DNA of 64,000 nucleotides, taken from the NCBI RefSeq assembly GCF_022458985.1, contig NC_061785.1, positions 2,039,816 through 2,103,815 of the forward strand, in the 5' to 3' direction. How positions within the stretch are numbered: position 1 is the first letter of the stretch; every line of letters starts with the position of its first letter. The notes beneath the pieces are model-generated. The model did no database searches and was not told where the DNA came from. It saw only the letters and a list, made by a program, of their open reading frames with translations. Of this stretch, positions 1 through 13,255 are shown one piece after another. The position numbers were made by a program, and so were the translations under genes. Source of the DNA: Mugil cephalus (Eukaryota > Chordata > Actinopteri > Mugiliformes > Mugilidae).

Positions 1-613
1 AGTCCGTGTCAACACATGGTTCTATCAGTCTGATCCGGATGTGTTTTGCTCTGGGAGACGTCTGCTGGAACTTCTCAAACAAACGGTCCACATAAAGTGA
101 TTTTCCTAATAGTGGAAAGATGTGTAGAAAATTATTGTATAGAATAAATTTAATATCCATTGAAAACTAGGGATGTCCCGATCCAATGCTGCTGTTGTTT
201 TAATATTCAGTATCCGCCGATAGGAGTCCCAATCAGATTTTAACTAAATTTATAAATTTCTGTCTGACTGATTCATTTTCCAGACTACAGTTTAGTCTGT
301 CATACATGTTTTGGTTCCGCTTCTTCTTCTTCTGGTTTATAGCAGACCTAAGATAAATAACTACAAATGCTCCGGTTTTGCCGAAGTTTGATACGCATTC
401 GATCATTTTAAAAATGCAGATATCGATCAGAACATCCTTGCACAAAACCCCACTTTGTAAACAATCTGTGTATGGTTTTGTTAGAATAAAAAGGATAAGG
501 TTTATTAACATTTAGGATTCTAGAAATGTGCAAAGGGGCAGCACATAACATACCAAGTTAATTCCATACTTAAGTATTTCTATAAAGAGATGCCAGTAAG
601 GGGCTATCCTTAC
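1..613. other. rnf213 intron sequence at window edge
   Basis: Minus-strand intron following the GTAAGG donor at 608-613. I see no further exon, tandem repeat or regulatory motif here. The next rnf213 exon, completing the GVGK-like motif, should lie outside the window. Confidence 0.6.
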
Positions 614-3600
614 CAACTGCAGGCCGTTCAGATGACACTATCCACACTGAGAGCCGAGCAGGAGAAACTAGCGAGACGGGATCTGGCTGGGGGGTGTTTC
701 GTGTGAAGTGGTGTTGTAGGTATTTCCGGGCAGTATCTGCTGTTAGACTCACTCCAGCCTGTACTTTGTGACTGCTGAAGAAAGAGGGCACATACCTGTG
801 CTGGTGCACAACTGGACTGACCACTACTAACCGATAACAAGGACCGGTACTCCTCTCGAGAGCATCAAAACGATCCCCTAAAGCCACACTGACATCATAT
901 CCCAGAAGCCCTGGGTTGACCAGACAGTATATCTTCAAACAGGCTTGTGCGGTGTCTTGACCAAGAGCTCTGCGCAGGAAGATCTCCACCTCCTCTTCTG
1001 TGGTTTCCTCTCTGCAGACTAGAACCTCGTCAGCAGACGGCAGAGGCTGCTCTGGACTGTGCATGTAAAATGACAGGGTGGTGGTGTAAACCTCTGCAGC
1101 AGGACAAAGGACAAGATTGGGCTTTCCTTCCTGCAGAGCCGGTGGGAGGTTTCTGATCATGTGTTGCTGGTTCATTTCAGAGAGACATGAGAGGAAGTGG
1201 GCTAGAGTTAAGATGTCCAGGGATTCACTGAGGTACTGCGGCATGTCTCTCTTGAATCGCTTCCAGAGGTTCTCAAGCTCGCTGTCGCCAGGGTGATCGC
1301 ATTTCATGACGTCGTCATCGTCTGAGGAAAACTCCATCAAATCACGAGCCTCTTCGATGTCCTCTTCAATGTCCTCTTCGGAGTCCGTATGTGGGTCGTA
1401 ATACTCATCTTCATACTCCATACTTTCTGCATTAGTGTAAGCGGCTCTGACATCAGTTAGCGTGCACTGAGGCTTGATGGGAAAAAGTAGGTGCCACAGC
1501 TGTTGAGGAACCGTCACATGCCGTTGACACACCTTCTTTACCCAGTGACACAGGTAGACCATCTGCTCCGAGGTGTAGTGGTTGAGCAAGCTGAACTTGG
1601 AGCGCATCTCGCTGACGAAGGAGCACCATTCTTTCTGGCAGCTGTCCATGGAGTGGGCCAGGTTTTCCAGCTGCTCGGTCACCTCGCCGTAGTACGAGAT
1701 CTGTTTGGCGTTCAGGGATTGGAAGGTGACTGTGATGCACGGTTGCTGTTGAGGGCGACACTGGATCTCAGCACGCCAGTCCCTGAAGAGCATGTTGCCG
1801 GATGTTTGCATCTGAACAAGGATGGTCCCCAATCTCTGAACTCCCTCAAAAACCTGCAGGGCAAGTGGACACAAGTTAAACTAGTGCAGGTTAGAGCAGA
1901 AATCTTTTTTATTTATTTAACCAGAGAGAGCTTGTTCTGATCGAGATCTCGTTTTCAAGGGTGACCTGGCCAAGAAGTCGGCATCATACGTTGTTAACAA
2001 ACATTGATAAGTTACAGATATAGTGCAATAAATAGAGCAACATAAGTAAAGACAGAGTGTGATGGGGTCGTGGTAGCAGAAATACTTCAAAACAGACGCA
2101 CTGCCCAGTTAGTACATGCTGACAACTCTTTAGGAGACGATGGAAGTCATTAAGAGATACAAGTTCCGTCATTTTCAGGTCTGTCTGAAGTCAGTCAGCT
2201 CCATGTTGATGGAGCAGCAAAACTGAATGCTTTTTTACCCTGTTCAGTCCAAACTTGTGAAATGTTCAAACAGTAAATATCATCAGTTCTCTGGTCTCCA
2301 AAGGGGCGGACATAAATAAGGAGGGACCAGACCAAGGAGAGTAGTTCAAATTTCAAAGTTAAGTAAGTCTTAACATGAAAGCAAAATAACTGTTCATAGG
2401 TAGGTGTAGCTGCTGGAAGAGACATTCTCTAAGAAGTGGCTTAAACCAGACCCGTCCACTTTAAGTGCAAAATAATCCATGAAATATTCATAATGTTAAG
2501 GATCAGTTTCTCTACAAAGTTGCAGGAAACTAAATTTGATCAAATCTAGAAGAGGGATTCCACAATCTCTTCCAGGACTTTCCGGATTTCACAAAGTTAA
2601 AGACGATTTCAATCTGAGTTGAGTAACGATTGATAATGATCCCTGACTGATCTCATTTATGAATCCTCTCCAAAGAGTTTCATTTGCTGCCAAGGTTTCC
2701 TTTTTAAGTGTAATGAAAGCCACTGACCTCTGTGAACCTGTTGACTTGTTCCCGGCCGTGCTCCCCCTTGGACGACATCAGCATGAGTTTGTTTTGCAGC
2801 TCCAGTAGCTCCTCGAGCTTGTAGCTCTTGTCCACTCGGTCTTTCTTCACTATGACTTGCACCATGTTTTGCAGACATCTCTGAAATCACCAGAAAAGAA
2901 ACGTGGGAAATGATTTATCTGAATTCAGGCAGCTATGTTTCATCTTGTTTTGGAGACTACTTGCCTTCTCTGTGTTTTCATCAGACCATCCTACGAGATA
3001 AACTCCATCAGCATTAATAGATGAAGCCAAGGAGAGGGAGGACTGCTCCACAGAGCCGTGAGTCTCCTTCAGCGCCATCAGCCAGTTCAGCAGTCGGGTA
3101 GACTCTCTCTGGAAAACAGACCCAGCAACATCATTAGCTGGAGTTTTTCCATAAAATAAAAGCGGTATTTCTGAAATTCCAATTAAGCTTTGTACTGAAA
3201 GGTGTTTTGTGAATGAGTTGTAACTCTCGTAAAGTCACAATTCTCTTAAATTCTCGTCACATAGCGAGACTTCACTTTGAGGAAGATGGACTTTAGCTGA
3301 ACTGGAGCTAAATCAAAGTGTGGCTGAACACTGGGAAGTTGCGTTTTCTGGAAAAAAAAGCTGGTTGGTAAAAGAAAAGTTGGTTGTACCCTTGAGATGT
3401 CACGAATGTCTTCCAGGCACAAGTACAACTTCCCAGTGTTCAGCCACCCTTTGAATATTGTTAATAGAGCAAACAGTTACGGTAATTTAAAATCGCTGTG
3501 CTTTGACAGATTGCCAGCAATCCCTTCAGGCTTTAAAGGGTCCAACAAATAGAACAGTAAAGAGGTTCTGGAGGTAGTCCTAGTGTTCTCGTAGGGATTT

Positions 3601-6600
3601 TGAAGTCATTTAAGAGGTCCTGTAGCATTTGTTTATGGGATCCAAACATCCTTAATTATAGGGTTCTGTTAGTTTTCGTGTTAGTTATTGTGTCCACAGC
3701 GTATTAATCTATAACTAACGACAACTCCAGATGCTTCCCTTGTGTTTTGTGCCTAAACATGAAGGAGGAGGTGTACACACCAGTTTGTCGGGGAGCTTCT
3801 CATCTCTACTCTGGGTCTCCCACACCTGCTGAGCAGATCTCATGAACTCGTCAAAGCCGGCGTGAGGTGTGAGGGAGTAGAACAGGGGAGCGTAGCCCAT
3901 CACTGCGTCGTGGAAGCAGGCCACCTGGTCGATCTCCTTGTCATTCTCTCCAGCGGATATGGAGGCCAGGTCCACGTAAACCTTCACATCGCTCATATCT
4001 GTGGACGGGACAGAGAAACGTGAGCAGGCGAGCGGCAAAAGTAAAAAAGTGATGGGGTTTGTTTCACGAAAGCGTCTCACTCTTGAGGTTTTCTTTGACC
4101 CAGCGGATGAGGGTCTGGCTCTCTAGGAACTGCTCCAGACAGGCCGTGTTCTGCTTGGTGACCTTGGAGAGCTGCCGCCCGGCACGAAACAGGTCATCGC
4201 TGAGAGTCTCCAGGGCACGCTGCTTAAAGCTGTCTTCCTCCTGTTAAACAGTCAAGAACATCAATTAACCCACAAGCTCCCTGGAAGCCTCATGAGGCTA
4301 GCTGGAGAAAGCTTCTTTCAAAGGAGCATTTCTTTCAAGAGCATTTAAAACTTTAAAAGTGAGGCACACATCCATGAAAATTTGGTAGCTGTCTAGGTCA
4401 AGAACATCAAACTTTTTTTAGGATATTACAGTAATGAAAATGAAGAAAATTTTAACAGTGACTGTGTGAATGGGTGTGAATCTTTTATGTAATTTATCTA
4501 ATGCACAGTTCAGATGTATAATTTCGTTGTGCTGATGTGAAATGACAATGAATTCAAAGTTTAATGTCAGACTATGAGACTTTACCAGTTGGCTGAGGGT
4601 TTCAATTTGAGAGAAGTTTCCAGAGAGCTTCATTTTCTCAGCAATCTTCAGCACGGCGCTGGCTGCAGCCGCCGCCTCATGCAGCTTCCGATACTTCTGG
4701 ATCTGATCGAGTCTCCGTTTCACCCAGTTCCTCTCGGCCCTGAACCCTCCTGCCTCAGAAAACGTCTCAGACATCAGTTCCAGCTCCTTCCTCATCAGCT
4801 TCCCGTCCCCGCGGTCGTCAGACTCCTTCAAAACCTGATCGAGCTGCATGAATGTGATGGTTGCTTCTGCGATGCTGACGCCGAGCTCACGGAACTCCGC
4901 CACCAGGGGGCTCCAGATGCGGTTGTAGATTTGAATTAGGTCCACATGGACCGGCGCCGGGGAGGTATGCCCTTGTGCCAAGGATGCCGCTCCCTTCGCC
5001 CAGGAGGACAGAATGAGGTTGCTGTGCTGCAGTCTGTGCATCTCCCGGGCCATTGTTAAGTTATTCATGCTGATTTTGTACCAGAGGACCACAGGAGGAC
5101 CCGACATCTTCGTCTTCCCCTCACCGTCAAAGGACTGAGTCTTCACCAGTTGGTTCAGACTTACAGACTGGAGATCGGCATCATGGTGCTCCTTCAGATT
5201 CACTATATCAGGAACTGGTCCAAAGAAAATACATGTCAGTATAGATAGATAGATGGATGGATGGATGGATGGATAAATAGGGAGGTAGGTAGATACCTGT
5301 GATGCTTTCTGTAACCTTTGCTACCATCTTTATCAGTGCATCTATCTGATCTTTCTTCTCCATGAACGCTTTCAAATCCCCCTCTCTCCGAGCCAAAACG
5401 TCGCCTGCAGAGACAGGCGCCGTCTCAGATTTGGTGTTTTTCTTGTCTGTGGAAAACACAGCGCAGCCATTAATATTAATCATCACCATCTCTGTGAAGC
5501 CGTAAATGATGCTGAAGCCTGTGGAGGTTCCTACACTGCTGGTAGAGCTTCTTAAACTGCTCTCTGTATTCCAGGCAGGTCTGGAGGTGACCCAGCGGGA
5601 TGTCTCCTCGAAGCAAAGACTCCACCAGAGACCGTACCCCCTCCACAGAGCTGTGGACCACCTGCCCCGCAACGTCATCCACCTGGATCGACTTCCATTC
5701 ACCTGCACAAAACCATAACACGGCGGTTGTTGAATAGCCGTTAAGAAAGGTGACATAAAACAACATAAACAAGCGATTAAAGAGTGTACCGTGAGACAGT
5801 AAGTGGTTCACAGCCGACTGTGGATTGAGAAGCTGTGCCACCATGTTGTCTTTGAATCGCGCTGCTGACTCGACCACGATGGCAGACAAGATGGCAACAT
5901 GAAGATCTTTCCTGTTAGAGCTGAGACGTTGCATCAGGTCTCCCTCCTTCTCTGCCTAAATACAGAGTAAACACAAACTAAAAAAACAACACCAAAAATG
6001 TGGAGCTCCCCCTGGTGGCTGGAGGCTGCAGTACAGGTCGTTCAAGGAAGTGACATCATGATGACTGTTGTTTGTTTGAGGGAATATTTTAAATTCGATA
6101 CAGCGCAGCTTTAGAAAAACAGAAGACGTGATCCGTACCTGGCAGATTGTCTTGATCGCTGAGTGACACATCTCGTCGAAACATGTCCGTACAACCTCGG
6201 CGCTTTTCGTTATAGCTGCCAGGGACGACGACTCACGACAGTAGAGGAAAACTTTGTCCTCATCGCTTGTCTGTAAATTAAAAATAAAAACTCAAATGAA
6301 AAGGTAAACATCAACTTCCTGTGCCTCGTTAAAACGTCCGATAATACTTTGACTTTGATTAACACAAAGGATATCAAAATGAACACGTTAATGCAGATTA
6401 ATCCATCATCATGATTAATCTGATAAATAATTTCAATGCAATGAACCTGGAATCTCTGGCATTTTGGGCATTTTGTCCAAGTAGAGTTACCAATGGCCAT
6501 GTTATACAATACAATAAAAATACATAGATTCCCTTCTTTCTTGAGTCTGTTTGCTCATGCAAAACAAAACGTGATTAATAGAGATTAAAAATTTACAATA

Positions 6601-9600
6601 TTTAATCGCGATTAATCGAAATTAAACCACAGCAACCGTGTGATTATTCTGATTAAAAAGTTTAATCGTTTGACAGAACTAATTAACACATATTTACTGA
6701 CCTTTGAAATTCTCTTCTTCAGGTCTTTTTTCAGGCTTTCCGTCCAGCGGGAGGAAACGTCCTCAAAAGAGCAATCCACCTTCAGCAGCGCATCCCACAT
6801 CTGATAATTCAACAGACTTTATTACAAGAGGCAACATAGTAAACAGAACGTACTGAGAATACAAGGTTTCAAGGTTTATATTTGTCACATGATCGAATTA
6901 GAAATGTTTGTGCAAGTCTATTCAAGTCAAGTAAAAGATTAATCCCCATTAATGTACAAATAAATACGAGCTAAAATAGGCAATAAAACTTCAAATAAAA
7001 CAAAAGTAAAGCTGTCAATAAAAAAAGGAGTTTGCATGATAAAATCCAAGATGCTCTACTTGGACTGAAGATATTATCTGTGCAGATATTTCATATACTG
7101 CGTAAATTGTTTTTAAATGATGGCGTAGCATGATAATTAGGGATTTGAATTTCCCCAATGGGGATCAATAAAGTATAATAAAGTATTATCTTATCTTAAG
7201 ATAAAGTATTGTATCAGAAACTCACATGACTAGAGTCTATTAATGACCAGATAACCACCTGTTGTTGGAGGAGACTGTTTTGAACCTGTTATTTAAGCCC
7301 TAACTCCTCATTGGTCTTTAAGACCCAAAGATTTGAATGAAACGTCTTGAAAAAATCCTGGTGTCTCTGTTTTTATTTTTTGTTTTTTGGCTACAAGATG
7401 CCGTGGATGACTGTGAACATCCACAAGTATAAATAAACATTATTACAGTGTAATTGTGTCGTCTGTGTACCTCTATTTCCTTTGGGTAGGTGAGTAGCTT
7501 TGAAGGTATCACAAAAGGTTTCTCCAGCAGTTCATCTCTGAACTTGTGGATTTGCTGTTGCACGTTAAACAGTTCCTCAAACAACTTCTGCTTTAAGTTT
7601 TCGAACTCATCTTCTTTGGACTAAAAGACAAAGAATGATATGTATTTGTAGTTAATGGTTCACACTGTAGAAGCAAAGCAACAACAACAAAAAAAATATT
7701 GTCACCTCTTTTCTTAGGTTGGATTCCATGATCTCTGCCAACTTCAACAGCAGCTGGTAGGACAGGACTACGGCCGGGTACCCTGGGACAAGACGCACAA
7801 TATCGCAGGAACTCTTCACCACATTGATGCTGCTGAGGAACACCAGCTTGATGTCTGCAAACTGAGTCATTCTGTGGACACAGAGCTGAAGTTACAGGTT
7901 GTAAATGGAATGAGTGGAAGACGAGGCGTATTTGAGATGTTGTTACCTGTCCTTCTCTTTGTCCACCTTCTGCAGTATGTGGGTTAAGGCTTGTTGAGCA
8001 AGCTGCACAAAAAAAGAAGAAACATTGTCAAGACAATCATCATTTTAAAGATAAATATCATAATTTATTGATTGCTGCACCTTTGTGTTCTCCTCCCATC
8101 TACTGAAGTCCTTTATCTCTCTACATCTTCGCAGTCTGTACATCAGACTCTGGATCAGGTGTTCTGAGTGTATTCCTGTCACTTCTGAAAATTCAGGGAG
8201 ATCCTCAAATGCGACCAGAGCTAACCAGCTTATCAGGAGCAGAGGACTCTCTTTAGCCTTTGATGAGTGGGTCTTGATCAAGCTGAGCATCCTCCTGCAA
8301 CAACAAAAAAAGGTCCTTTGATAAATTCAATTTGGGAAAAATAAAGAAAGTGGTTTAGAGGTGGACTCACTGTCTTTTGTCAGGGTAGAGCCGTATAGTT
8401 TCTCTGAATCTGGTGAAATTGAAGTCATTAAGTCCTGACCAGTCCTCTTCCTCAACAGCTGGACCCACTTTTTGTGCGTTAGCTCCTGGTTGTCTGAGTC
8501 TGAAGAGCAGAGGAACGAGGAGGACGAGCTCAGACACTTTGGCGCAGTGGTTCATCAAACCCAACACGGTACTGAAGAGAAGAAACAAAAATCAGTCAGA
8601 TCATTAAACAGAGATCATGTCTGGAGGGTTTAATTCCTTTAATTAAAGGTTTACAAGGTAAAACGTGTCAAATAAATGCTAGCTGTGGTTTAGTTTTTCA
8701 AAACCACGTTCTTTAGTTGTTTACGTTGGCTTCAAAAAGCTGAATGGTGCTGCTTTGAATTTACTTCTTAATATAAATGAGTGTCTGCACTTCTCAACTG
8801 CCGCATAAAGCTTTGATTTAGCTTTGATTTGCTGGAAATGCTAAGTAGCTGCTAAATGCTAGCTAATAAAAACTGACTAAAAGTACAAGCTGCTCAAACT
8901 TGGCCGTTTCCCATGACAAGTGTTAAGGAAGACCAAGAGGAATGACTTTAAAACTTACTATTGTGCATTTTCCAGAGAAGAACACAACTCCTCCAGTTTT
9001 TTCTTGTCCATCGCAGTCTCTGAGGACACTAGGTGACACAGCTGAGCCAAGCCTCTAACTCCCAGGTTGATTTCACATTTTCTTGTAACCATGAAAATAG
9101 AAAGGCCCAGAATGAGAGGATTCGCGCTCCTGCAGCTCTCTGGGATTTTCTCCTTGGGCTCTCCTTTTAAAATCTGCACCAGATGCTCTGAGATCAAGTC
9201 TCCTGTCTGTAAATACAAACATTTGGTCACCGGTGGAATAGTGTGGGTATTAAAAGCATGCTCTAAAACACAGTCTTCACACTGTACAAACCTTGACCAT
9301 GGGAGGCTGTGAATTATCTGGGTAGTTAATCCTTGTATGAGCAGAACCGAGGCTCCAATAGAAATAATTCAAGTCGCGACAGAGTTCCTCAGTGCTGCGT
9401 TTATCTGATGGAGTCCATTTCTGGAAGATTCTGTCCAGCAGAGTTGTAGCTGAAGTCTGCCAGGTGTCTGAAATCTCCACACCTTTCGATCTCGTCAGGC
9501 CCACCATTTGAAGGCCAGCTCGGACCAAACTTGGTGGGTCATAACGACAAATGAAGCCTTCGTAAAGATGCAGCTCTAGATACAACACAAGCATGATCAT

Positions 9601-11401
9601 GATCAGTTTATGTAAAAAGCCAGCAGCAGAGTCTTGGCATTATCAAGTGGGTAGTTTGCCTCACCTTTAATGTTGGCTTGTGAAGGGGTTAGAACATGTC
9701 TTGTAGCAGTTTCTGTAAGTTCTTTGTGTCTTTGCTTTACACCATACCTATATTTGAACCATGTTCCTCTCTGTATGGTGCTTTCCAGAACAGAAAGTCT
9801 TGCTTCTATGATATAGCCTTCCTTTTTTTGACCACTAAACATAAAACAATAAACATTTGTTATGGTTTTATTGAAGCAGACAATCTCACTGCACTCTGAA
9901 GATATATGGACAGGATTTTAAATGAAACTGGAGACAATAGTTTGGGCAACAAGACAACCATGACTAGGCTGAGTTTTAGCTTAGTTGTCACTACAGATCT
10001 CAAACCTATAACTGAAGGAATTATGACCAAAAATACCAATGTCAAATACAAACTGTAGTAAATCGTTGTAACTGGGCCAAATATTTTCTGTCTAATAAAA
10101 TTGGGCAATGTAATAATAAGGACTACTGTTAAGTTGGTTAAAGCTAGCGTGCAAAGCTATTACAAAATCACTTCTGTCTGTATTGTACAGCACACTGAAG
10201 TGGATGACCACCTTTAATACTCACAGAAAATATGTCATTTCAAGGGGGACACATCTTTGATCATGATACAGCACAAGTGTGTCAGTTTCGTTGTTGAATC
10301 TGAACTTCTTGTCCAGCACAGCGTAGATGTAAAAGGTGAACATGGGAGCACCAGGTGGAGCTCTCACTGGGCTTCGATCACTGTTCAGATATCAAAAATA
10401 AAATAATAACACGTTAAGCCGCCAGGTTCAGACTGGTTCAGACTCCCAGTGTTGGATATAATGTTGATGTCAGTCTTACCGTGTGCTTGCTGGCGTTTTG
10501 TCTGAGGCTTTTTTTCCTGACACAGCTTTGGCGTAGGTCGAAGGTTTGGAGGCTGTTTGTGACTGAGATGCTGCAGCATCATCACCAGAGGCTCCGGCAG
10601 CAGGTTTCTCCTCCTCAGGCTTCGACTCGCTCTCAGGTTTCTGGTCGTTGGCTGGTTCTGCTGCTGCCTCGTCTTTTTTCTCTGACAGCGTCTGAACAGC
10701 GTTGTCGTCGCTTGGTTCCGACGTCTGTTTGTCTTGTTTTGGCGCTGTCTTCTCTTTGTTGGTGTCGTCTTGTTTTGGCGCTGTCTTCTCTTTGCTGGCG
10801 TCGTCTTGTTTCAGCTCTGTCTTCTCTTTGCTGGCGTCGTCTTGTTTCGGCTCTGTCTTCTCTTTGTTGGTGTCGTCTTGCTTTGGCTCCTGGGCGTCCG
10901 TCTGAGTTTCCTGGTCCCTCTGACTGATTCCAGTCTGTGTGGATTTGTTGATGCCTTGGTGTTTCTTCGTTTGAGTATGAACCGCTACCATCTTGGAAAC
11001 TCGTTGGTGTGGTGCAGCTCGCTCTTCTTCTTTCTGCTGAGGCACGTCGGCCTGAGTCTGGCTGCTTGAAGTCTCCCCAACCTCCATCTTGTCTTTTCCT
11101 GTGTCTTCTCTTTGGACATTTTGTTTTGCTTTTGAAATGTCCCTTTTCCTCCTTTGGTTCCTCCTTCTTCTCTTCTCTTTCTCTTTGTCTTTCTTGCTGC
11201 GGTTTCCTGCACCGTCCTCCTGCAAAATAAAAGAAAACATTAGCAACATGACGACTCAGATACACGCAGGAAGTTGTTCTTGTGACTGCGCGTCTCTACA
11301 TTATCTTTATTCCGTGGTCTTTTGGTTGCAACATCCTCTGTTCCCTTGGAGTTGTCCTGTGGTCCAGAGGAACCGCGGAGACTTCCGGCTCCGTCCTCCA
11401 T
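614..11401 (-). CDS. rnf213: RNF213 (mysterin) E3 ubiquitin ligase, N-terminal part, 22 coding exons, partial
   Basis: RNF213 is a giant cytosolic AAA+ ATPase and RING-type E3 ligase linked to lipid droplets, angiogenesis and antimicrobial defence. Only the N-terminal third (about 1911 codons) is here; the AAA core and RING lie beyond the left edge. Coding exons, 5' to 3': 11401-11300, 11219-10480, 10380-10225, 9834-9665, 9575-9292, 9206-8959, 8571-8371, 8294-8081, 8002-7947, 7871-7706, 7620-7471, 6800-6702, 6270-6139, 5955-5790, 5702-5535, 5446-5297, 5202-4586, 4240-4081, 3998-3781, 3108-2965, 2880-2728, 1853-614. Phases agree at every junction. Diagnostic matches to the human protein include VDLASISAGEND, ETHGSVEQSSLSLA and SAGNMLFRDW-like blocks. 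Residues 35-281 are Lys/Glu-rich with 12-aa repeats; about 281-390 form the CBM20-like carbohydrate-binding region. The start ATG follows an in-frame TAA at 12518-12520 in the upstream exon. The last exon stops inside a Walker-like SERPAVG motif. I cannot tell which fish paralog this is. Confidence 0.95.
2881..2964 (-). other. rnf213: GC-AG intron in rnf213
   Basis: The 84-bp intron between exons 3108-2965 and 2880-2728 starts with GCAAGT rather than GT, after a consensus AAG exon end, and ends in TTTCAG. The flanking frames join in phase 0 (...NTEK/RCLQN...), so the GC donor is needed; no nearby GT keeps the alignment to RNF213. Confidence 0.8.
5241..5275. repeat. GATA/GATG microsatellite in rnf213 intron
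   Basis: Tetranucleotide run (GATA)n passing into (GATG)n within the intron between exons 5446-5297 and 5202-4586. Confidence 0.9.
10735..10895 (-). repeat. rnf213: Coding 36-bp tandem repeat in rnf213 exon
   Basis: About four to five copies of a 36-bp unit encode the 12-residue repeat PKQDD(A/T)(S/N)KEKT(E/A). Copies differ at a few bases and keep the frame because 36 is divisible by three. The repeat lies in the charged, probably disordered N-terminal segment before the CBM20-like region. Confidence 0.85.
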
Positions 11402-11808
11402 CTGAAGGGACAACTGTCTCCGGAGAGTTCCTGGTCCACTGCAAACGTTCTCTAAATATAAAAACAAAAAGCTGCAGTTACATCCTCCGGGAAACTCACT
11501 ATTCAAGTTAAGTGAGTTGCTTTACAGTCAGTGAGGGAGTGGCCAAACGAGTGCACGTCTCAAGATAATTTTAAAAATTAAAAAAAAAATTAAATTCACA
11601 GATGAGGATTAAAATGTTAAAATTAATATAATATTTAAAAAATATATATATATATAAATTATAAATACATACATTTATTAAATAATCGATATAATAAAAA
11701 AATAAACAAAAAACATTATTATATCTATTTATTATATTAACTGAATTATTTTATTGTATTAAAATAGTAAAAAAAAAATGTGTAAAACTTTTTTATTCCT
11801 CTGGCCAA

Positions 11809-11809
<1 letters not shown>

Positions 11810-11868
<59 letters not shown>
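11810..11868. repeat. TA dinucleotide repeat
   Basis: An uninterrupted AT/TA run of about 58 bp in the first intron of rnf213, inside a wider AT-rich stretch (11570-12050). Confidence 0.95.
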
Positions 11869-11871
<3 letters not shown>

Positions 11872-12498
11872 AATAATAAATTGCATAACCAAAATTATTA
11901 TTAATTTTGACAAGCAAAAAAAAATAGTAGTTACTTTCCTGAGTGATCATTTTATTTTATTTTATTTTATTTATTTATTATATTTATTTTATTTTAGAAA
12001 ATGTTGCATTTCTCTGCAGCAAATAAATAAATAAATAAATACTTTTTTTCCCCATCCTCCTGTGAGACTTTGTACAGTCATAAATAACTGCAAATAATTG
12101 ATCAAATTAAAACATTTTTTGCAAGAAGTTTCCCATAAAATCCTCGACTTACCATAAAATAATAAAATAATCAGAACAGAGAGAAGCAGCAAAAAGGCTG
12201 ATGACAGTTTAACGGCTGGAAGCAGCAGATGTTTAATCGATCCATAACTTGGCTATTGGTCCAATATTAATTCAAAACCAGCACAAAGCAGCAGCGACGC
12301 ATCTGTTTGTGCAGCTACTGAGACACTGAACCAGGAAAAACCATCTAATTTAAGCTAACTCATCCCAAACTAGCGCCACTTCTCCGTCAGTAAAATAAAC
12401 GTATTATTCGTAATATTCTGCTGGAACATTCACTACATCCAGACATGAATGCGTTGATTTAAGTGGTAAAAGAGAAGTTTTGTGCTGCTTCCTCTTAC

Positions 12499-12580
12499 CT
12501 TGTCTGTCAGTTTGTTTTTATCGGACTCTACCTGCTCGTCCCTCCTAGTGCCAGATTCAGGGACCGTCCGCTAATTCAGC
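12499..12580 (-). other. rnf213: Probable 5' UTR exon 1 of rnf213
   Basis: On the minus strand a GTAAGA donor (plus 12493-12498) follows a short CpG-containing stretch. Joining this exon to the acceptor at 11452-11453 gives a leader with a TAA at 12518-12520 in frame with the ATG at 11401. That supports both the non-coding nature of the exon and the start codon choice. The 5' boundary near 12580 is a guess. The intron 11452-12498 is AT-rich and holds a TA repeat. Confidence 0.55.
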
Positions 12581-12771
12581 GCCTATTACACAAGCGTTAA
12601 TCTGTCTTTACCTCCAGTTTATTACCGGTTACTTAACTGTACATCATAATAATATTGTAATATTATTATAATTATCTATTTGTTTAGTTATTGTTTATTG
12701 AATGTGCTGTTTTGTAGTTTTTTTCTCTTTTTATTTAGGACGTAACTTTGAGACGGTCCCTAAAATGAAAA

Positions 12772-12784
12772 CGTTTCGTTTCTG
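12772..12784 (-). promoter_or_regulatory. ISRE-like interferon response element upstream of rnf213
   Basis: The minus strand reads CAGAAACGAAACG, matching the core GAAANNGAAAC bound by IRF/ISGF3 factors. It sits about 190-270 bp upstream of the putative rnf213 first exon. RNF213 is known to be interferon-inducible in mammals, so the site fits; binding here is an inference. Confidence 0.5.
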
Positions 12785-12986
12785 TTTTCGTCAAATCAAA
12801 CAAGAAACTTATGCTGCGTTTACGTATTAGTTTCGATAGCAGTGAAGAAGAATCCCAGAGACTTTTTTTGTTAATTTAGAAATATAAAAATAAATATTTT
12901 CGAGCTAACTTTCAGATTTACCCAGAGATGAGGGTCAAGAGGGATAAAAATGCTTCTTAGACGATGATTAGTTCCTGTTGTTGGCT

Positions 12987-12997
12987 GAAACGAAACT
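12987..12997 (+). promoter_or_regulatory. Second ISRE-like element upstream of rnf213
   Basis: The plus strand reads GAAACGAAACT, a full match to the ISRE core, about 400-490 bp upstream of rnf213 exon 1. ISREs act in either orientation. It could also serve the secreted-protein gene, whose 3' end lies to the right, but that is less likely. Confidence 0.45.
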
Positions 12998-13063
12998 TAT
13001 AAAGGTTTTATTTTGATGGAATAAATGAAAAAGTATGAGATGCATGTGGAAAATACACAGCAC

Positions 13064-13255
13064 TTATTTAATTTATTTATGTGATTTTATTTTAGTTTAG
13101 TTTATTGGTTTTATTTTACTTATTTTATTTTATTTTATTCACTTTATTTTAGTTTCATTGATTTATTTATGTTAGTGTATTTTATTTTGTTTTATTTTAG
13201 TTTTTTTCATTTTATTTTATTTTATTTTACTTTGTTTATTCATTTTATTTTATTT
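13064..13255. repeat. TTTTA-rich low-complexity tract
   Basis: Degenerate TTTTA/TTTA repeats between rnf213 and the 3' end of the next gene. No reading frame or conserved motif is visible. Confidence 0.8.

Noticed and set aside
10481-11265. Open frames on both strands across the rnf213 lysine-rich exon
   Set aside because: They overlap the 36-bp repeat in other frames; only the minus frame joining the neighbouring exons in phase is coding.
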